NCBI GenBank assembly: GCA_910583615.1 | Contig: CAJTXP010000051.1 | Coordinates: 1 to 27,159 of the forward strand | DNA length: 27,159 nt | Direction: 5' to 3' | Source of the DNA: an uncultured Lachnospiraceae bacterium | GTDB lineage: Bacteria; Bacillota; Clostridia; Lachnospirales; Lachnospiraceae | Part shown: in pieces, positions 23,869 through 27,159 of the stretch | Position numbering within the stretch: the stretch's first letter is position 1 | Layout of the letters: every line of letters starts with the position of its first letter | The notes under the pieces: model-generated | What the model was told of the DNA's origin: nothing | Databases searched by the model: none | What the model saw: the letters and a program-made list of their open reading frames with translations, nothing else | Position numbers and translations under genes: made by a program

Positions 23869-24714
23869 GTGCAGGAAGAACAGAGACTTAAGGAGCTGGA
23901 AGAAGCCGGATATGCGGCTAATAAGATGTATGATGATTCCCTGAATGCGTATCAGGCCGCGGGTGAGAAGCGGATGGCGGCGGAGGAAGCATACCGGCAG
24001 GCGAGCAGCGATCTGTACAATACGACTTACAGCAGCAGCGACATGGCAGAGAAGCAGGAAGCGTTCCGGCAGGCAAAGCAGGAGCTGGACGAGGCGAAGG
24101 AGCAGGAAGAAAAAGCCGCGGAAAACTTTGAAGCGGCGGCAAAAGCCGCACAGGACGCGGCGGATCAGGTGGAAGAGCAGAAACAGAAGATGCGGGATTC
24201 TGCGTATAAGGACACGACTTATGTGGTGCATACAGCCCGTATCGAATGCACCTGCGGCCTGAGAGAGAGTTATCTGGTACTGGGTGACACGCATGGAGTA
24301 AAGACCCGCCAGTGTCCGCAGATGACGGTAAAAGACTGTCTGCTCAATGAAAATATCATCAATTTCGGCGGCTGCCGCAGCATGGAAAATCCCAGCACGC
24401 GGGAAGCGGCGGAACATGCGGTGCAGGCGGCGCAGGACGCCGTTGCGGCAAAGAGAGAAGAGATGAACTGGTTTGAGAAAGGATTGGACGCAATCGCAAA
24501 TATTTTTGTCAAGGATACAGAGGTCGAAGCGGCGGACAGCCTGATGGAACAGTGCGTGGGAGAGTGTATCGCGGAATTCCCGCCGGATGCGTCCTGGATC
24601 CGGGGGCACAGCAAAGTGTCCATAAACGGAGAGCAGGTGCTGCTGCGCCGCTGCAGCCGGATGTGCAATTACGGAGGGCGGATCACGATCCTGATGTCGG
24701 GGCAGCCGGAGTGA
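23869..24714 (+). CDS. DUF4280 PAAR-like protein with N-terminal coiled coil
   Basis: The start is a GTG at 23869, 8 nt after GGAGGTG; the previous gene ends 3 nt earlier. Of 281 residues, about 1-118 form an Ala/Glu/Gln-rich coiled coil (MAAEEAYRQASSDLYNTTYS). The rest is the PAAR-like DUF4280 domain: YVVHTARIECTCG, NFGGCRSMENP, then SWIRGHSKVSINGEQVLLRR, ending CNYGGRITILMSGQ. Four to five cysteines are at positions expected for the family. A helical insertion containing NWFEKGLDAIANIFVKDTEV splits the domain. PAAR proteins sharpen VgrG spikes and attach effectors, so the coiled coil may be the cargo dock. It is the last gene of the operon. Confidence 0.8.
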   Translation: MQEEQRLKELEEAGYAANKMYDDSLNAYQAAGEKRMAAEEAYRQASSDLYNTTYSSSDMAEKQEAFRQAKQELDEAKEQEEKAAENFEAAAKAAQDAADQVEEQKQKMRDSAYKDTTYVVHTARIECTCGLRESYLVLGDTHGVKTRQCPQMTVKDCLLNENIINFGGCRSMENPSTREAAEHAVQAAQDAVAAKREEMNWFEKGLDAIANIFVKDTEVEAADSLMEQCVGECIAEFPPDASWIRGHSKVSINGEQVLLRRCSRMCNYGGRITILMSGQPE

Positions 24715-24725
24715 ATTTATTTCAT

Positions 24726-24781
24726 AAAACGCCTGTATCATGCCTGCAGAAAGCAGCGTTGGCTGGTACAGGTGTTTTTTT
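24726..24781 (+). terminator. Rho-independent terminator of the VgrG operon
   Basis: AAACGCCTGTA pairs with TACAGGTGTTT, with a smaller inner CTGC/GCAG stem, and is followed by a run of seven T. It lies 12 nt after the PAAR-like gene's stop. This is the clearest terminator in the window. Confidence 0.8.
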
Positions 24782-25002
24782 ACATTTTTTTCAAAATAAG
24801 TGTCAGAATTTGTCTTTTTAATCGTTATATATATAGTGAATGTATGGAGACGAAGAGCAGCATGACAAAAGTCTTCCTGTTTTCACAAAATCAGATCAGA
24901 GGAAGAGATTACTGTGAAAGAAAGTAGAGAACAGCCGATAAATGGCGCACTTTAACAGGCTGTCTTATGGCAGCCTTTGAAAAAATGTATCGTTATAGAG
25001 TG
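24782..25002. other. Intergenic debris, including an IS110 end region
   Basis: No convincing gene is seen. A 21-codon frame at 24862-24927 (MTKVFLFSQNQIRGRDYCER) may be a scrap of a regulator start. The stretch 24950-25000 contains AGGCTGTCTTATGGCAGCC, a hairpin-forming sequence beside the transposase stop that probably belongs to the IS110 remnant's end. Confidence 0.35.
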
Positions 25003-25333
25003 TTAAGAAGCTAATTGTAATTCGGAAATGATCCCTTCGCTGATAAGTAGTTTTTTAGCCTGTTTGATAGCCTTTTCCTTCTGTTTGTTTTTCAGAGGTT
25101 CAGGCATGTCAATCTTGTAAAGGTCGGTCGGGTTCCATGCTTCACCAGCAGACAGCATCTGGTAGACAGCAGTAAAAATCATCCGGGCGACGGCAATAAT
25201 GGCACGTTTTTTACCACGGCGCTTCATAATACGTTCATATTTCTGCTTAAAGTAAGGAGACTTATTAGATTTCACGGCTGCATGAGCGGCTTGCACCAAT
25301 GCAGGTTTGAGGTAGACACCGGCACGTGTTATG
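25003..25333 (-). pseudogene. IS110-family transposase, C-terminal remnant
   Basis: The minus-strand frame encodes TRAGVYLKPALVQAAHAAVK followed by YFKQKYERIMKRRGKKRAII and AVARMIFTAVYQML, the typical C-terminal Transposase_20 end of IS110 enzymes with its conserved helix before the stop. Homology ends abruptly at about 25333, where a histidine-kinase fragment on the other strand begins, so the N-terminal two thirds are missing. Longer open frame upstream is antisense to the kinase fragment. Confidence 0.75.
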
Positions 25334-25650
25334 GATATGGGGGTGCTTTTATATAATCTGTTCCGTAACGGCATGGAAGCCTGTATGGAAATACCGCCGG
25401 ACAGGGAGCGGAGACTGGAACTGGTGCTGATGGAACGAAAAGATGAGACGGAACTGGAGATTTTAAACAGTATCGGACGTTCCGTATTTCTGGAAAATCC
25501 GGATCTGAAGAGCGGAAAAAAGACAGAGAGCATCACGGATTTGGAATGGACAGTATCCGCCGCGTGATGAAAGCGTACCATGGAACATACGGATGCAGGG
25601 AGGAAGAAGACTGTTTTATACAGACAATGATTTTAAAACATGGCAGATGA
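25331..25650 (+). pseudogene. GHKL sensor kinase fragment (AgrC-like ATPase end), frameshifted
   Basis: From 25331 the frame reads MDMGVLLYNLFRNGMEACME, the N-box of a GHKL histidine kinase (usually NLLDNAIEAC), then LEILNSIGRSVFLENPDLKS. At about 25530 the frame shifts: HHGFGMDSIRRVMKAYHGTY (25531 on) is the G-box and following helix, ending TGA at 25648-25650. All upstream parts (membrane sensor, phosphorylated His) are gone, cut at the IS110 boundary. It is non-functional. Confidence 0.75.
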
Positions 25651-25737
25651 CGGAAGTTGACAGACTGCGCCGGCAGGATCTGATTTGTCATCTGGGTCGT
25701 TGATTTTCCAGAGCGTATGGAATGGCATTTCGTCAAA

Positions 25738-25766
25738 GAACCCCGGCGGAGATTCCGTCAGGGTTC
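25738..25766 (-). terminator. Hairpin downstream of the Rpn gene
   Basis: GAACCCCGGCGGA and TCCGTCAGGGTTC form a stem with two mismatches around GAT. On the minus strand it follows the Rpn stop by 5 nt and is succeeded by only a weak T-rich tail (TTTG), so termination is plausible but not certain. Confidence 0.45.
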
Positions 25767-25771
25767 CTGGC

Positions 25772-26734
25772 TTACAGATATTTTCTGGATGCTTCCGGGC
25801 TGAGATGATACTGCTCCTGAATTTTTACAAGGATTGTCTGTGTCGGAACACCCAGATTTTTTAATATGGAAACAGTGCCCCTGATGCCTTCCTGAATGCC
25901 TTTTTCGATGCCTTTTTCAATACCTTCCTGAATGCCTTCTCTTTTTATTTTTTTCGCTTCATATTCCAGAACTTTTCCGCCCATGACTTCTTTTACTCCT
26001 TTCCTGACAGAACTGTATTTTACGGCGATATGCTCCAGTACTTTACCGGACATGTCGATAAGAGTACATCTTGTGTATTCGCTGATCTCTCCCTGATTTA
26101 AGAGATCTTCCAGTCTGTTTCTGATCTGTTCATATTCTTCCTGCAGGTTCTTCAGCTTTTCTCTGTCCTTTTCATATTCCTCAAACCGCGTTTCGTGAGA
26201 AAAGATATGGAAAGGAATCAGCAGCAGAAGCTTTTTCTCAAAAATCTCTTCCAGAGTGTACTGCTGGGATTTCATCACCCGGATATCGTATTCCATGGTC
26301 CCCCCGGGTGTTATCATCCTGATTTTCAATGTATCGGGGGTTGAGGCATGATGCCTCAAAAACAGTACGGCGGAGTGCGGCATCGTCACAGTCAGGATAT
26401 TTCCTTTGACTGTCCCTTCATCCAGGGCGATCTGGGTGTCGTACTCAAAAAAACGCACCAACATGCTGTTATCGGCACTGCTCTGACATTCTAGATGGTA
26501 TTTTCCGGTTTCTTTTCCTTCTATCCTGAAACTGGTATCTGTAATCCGTTCCTCTTCCTTCCCGTCCTGCCGGTTCAGAAAATGTTCATTTGGAGAGAAT
26601 ATGATTTTTTCTTGCCCTGAATAATGCGTCCCGAACACCTCGTTTATCACAGGGATGATCAGAGAACTGCAGTCATTCAGCAGTGTGCGGAATACATCAT
26701 CATATGGTGTATTTGTTATCTTTACGTTGTTCAC
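25772..26734 (-). CDS. Rpn-family PD-(D/E)XK nuclease-like protein
   Basis: The start is a GTG at 26734, supported by AAAGGAG 9 nt upstream. The 320-residue product belongs to the Rpn/PDDEXK transposase-associated family: ITDTSFRIEGK with D66, YHLECQSSADNSMLVRFFEY with E82 and Q84 forming the E-x-Q variant of the catalytic strand, a coiled-coil middle (KLKNLQEEYEQIRNRLEDLL) and a C-terminal run of EGI-x-x-GI repeats (about 270-290). Relatives cut DNA and promote recA-independent recombination, and the C-terminal part often mediates oligomerisation. It stands alone, convergent with the kinase debris and divergent from the Rhs fragment to the right. Confidence 0.8.
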   Translation of the reverse strand: MNNVKITNTPYDDVFRTLLNDCSSLIIPVINEVFGTHYSGQEKIIFSPNEHFLNRQDGKEEERITDTSFRIEGKETGKYHLECQSSADNSMLVRFFEYDTQIALDEGTVKGNILTVTMPHSAVLFLRHHASTPDTLKIRMITPGGTMEYDIRVMKSQQYTLEEIFEKKLLLLIPFHIFSHETRFEEYEKDREKLKNLQEEYEQIRNRLEDLLNQGEISEYTRCTLIDMSGKVLEHIAVKYSSVRKGVKEVMGGKVLEYEAKKIKREGIQEGIEKGIEKGIQEGIRGTVSILKNLGVPTQTILVKIQEQYHLSPEASRKYL

Positions 26735-26819
26735 TGGTATCCGCTCCTTTTATTATATTCTACCACATCGTTCAGATTTACTCAATCAGAAAACATGTTG
26801 TTTTGTCTGTGGATTTACC

Positions 26820-27159
26820 TTAGAGAAGGAAAAAGCGCACAATGCAGAAGTCTTTGCGGTCCGGGAGAAAGAATCCAGAGGAAAGATCGGGTTCGCTCTC
26901 GGGACCGCAGCGGCAGCGGCCGGGAGCAAATCAGAGCTGGTTACGGGCATTCTTGCAAAATCCGGAAAGTTTGCGCCGGCATTGATCATCGGAGGAGAGA
27001 CGATCATCGACGTTGCGGTGGACAAAGGAACCAGCGTCGTGTTTGACCGGGAATTCGACCTGAAGATATCGCTTCTGACTTCCCTGGCCTCCAACATCGC
27101 CTTTTCCATCGACCCGGTCAACATGGCGACGGGCGGATTCTGCCTGACAGCCACGGACC
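26820..27159 (+). CDS. Second Rhs protein, N-terminal region, running off the window
   Basis: From about 26820 the plus strand reads LEKEKAHNAEVFAVREKESR, a hydrophobic stretch (FALGTAAAAAG), then FDREFDLKISLLTSLASNIA and DPVNMATGGFCLTATD at the edge. This matches the pre-YD region of the main Rhs (FGREFDPMQSLAQNAFANSL and DPVDAATGSYVLHTTD). No ATG or ribosome binding site precedes the homologous part, so it seems cut at its 5' end next to the Rpn gene. It shows that another Rhs gene continues beyond the window. Confidence 0.65.

Noticed and set aside
23443..24741. 432-codon minus-strand frame opposite the PAAR-like gene
   Set aside because: It is rich in Leu/Phe/His/Arg as antisense frames of GC-rich genes are, and it also crosses the terminator. 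The DUF4280 match is on the plus strand.
26624..27046. 140-codon plus-strand frame at the right end
   Set aside because: The Rhs N-terminal homology lies in a different plus-strand frame (26820-27159); this frame is out of phase with it and antisense to the Rpn start.

Overview
The window looks like a polymorphic-toxin accessory region from a Clostridia-class Firmicute, probably Lachnospiraceae-like. This is inferred from AGGAGG-type ribosome binding sites, VgrG-linked Rhs/YD-repeat proteins with a PAAR-like DUF4280 protein, IS110 remnants, a GHKL sensor-kinase remnant and an Rpn-type nuclease gene. Base composition is mosaic. The Rhs and VgrG genes are GC-rich. The toxin tips, immunity genes, the NACHT pair and the TIR/ThiC pair are strongly AT-rich, as expected for exchanged or imported modules.

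Layout. Positions 1-1170 hold debris: a partial gene, a YD-repeat scrap and two decayed transposase fragments. Positions 1172-3891 hold an AT-rich two-gene unit: a small membrane protein with two C-terminal copies of a G-H-x3-G-[ND]-x-N-x2-G-x-I motif, overlapping a NACHT/STAND NTPase that carries one N-terminal copy of the same motif. Two pseudo-repeats in the effector and one in the NLR is the arrangement of fungal HET-s/NWD2 amyloid signalling. I regard this as a strong candidate for an undescribed NLR-type defence pair.

Positions 3985-10700 encode a 2230-residue VgrG-Rhs fusion, cut at its 5' end, with a deaminase-like toxin tip followed by a candidate immunity gene. Positions 11549-16272 are a graveyard or reservoir of orphan Rhs C-terminal cassettes (an EndoU-like tip and an unknown tip with a membrane segment). 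They are flanked by near-identical Rhs core sequence and interleaved with small immunity-type genes.

Positions 16310-18907 hold a second unusual pair: a helical protein ending in a PF10137-type TIR-like domain, then a divergent ThiC-family radical-SAM protein. The ThiC homologue keeps the two metal-ligand histidines at exact ThiC spacing but has lost or altered several canonical motifs. I know of no described TIR+ThiC system.

Positions 18922-24714 form a compact GC-rich operon (unknown protein, two VgrG-like spikes, a pentapeptide-repeat protein, an Imm11/DUF1629-like protein and a coiled-coil DUF4280 PAAR-like protein) ending at a clear terminator. This is the spike and adaptor kit expected to deliver Rhs toxins, although no sheath, tube or baseplate genes are visible here. 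The right end has IS110 and histidine-kinase remnants, an Rpn-family nuclease on the minus strand, and the truncated beginning of another Rhs protein running off the window.
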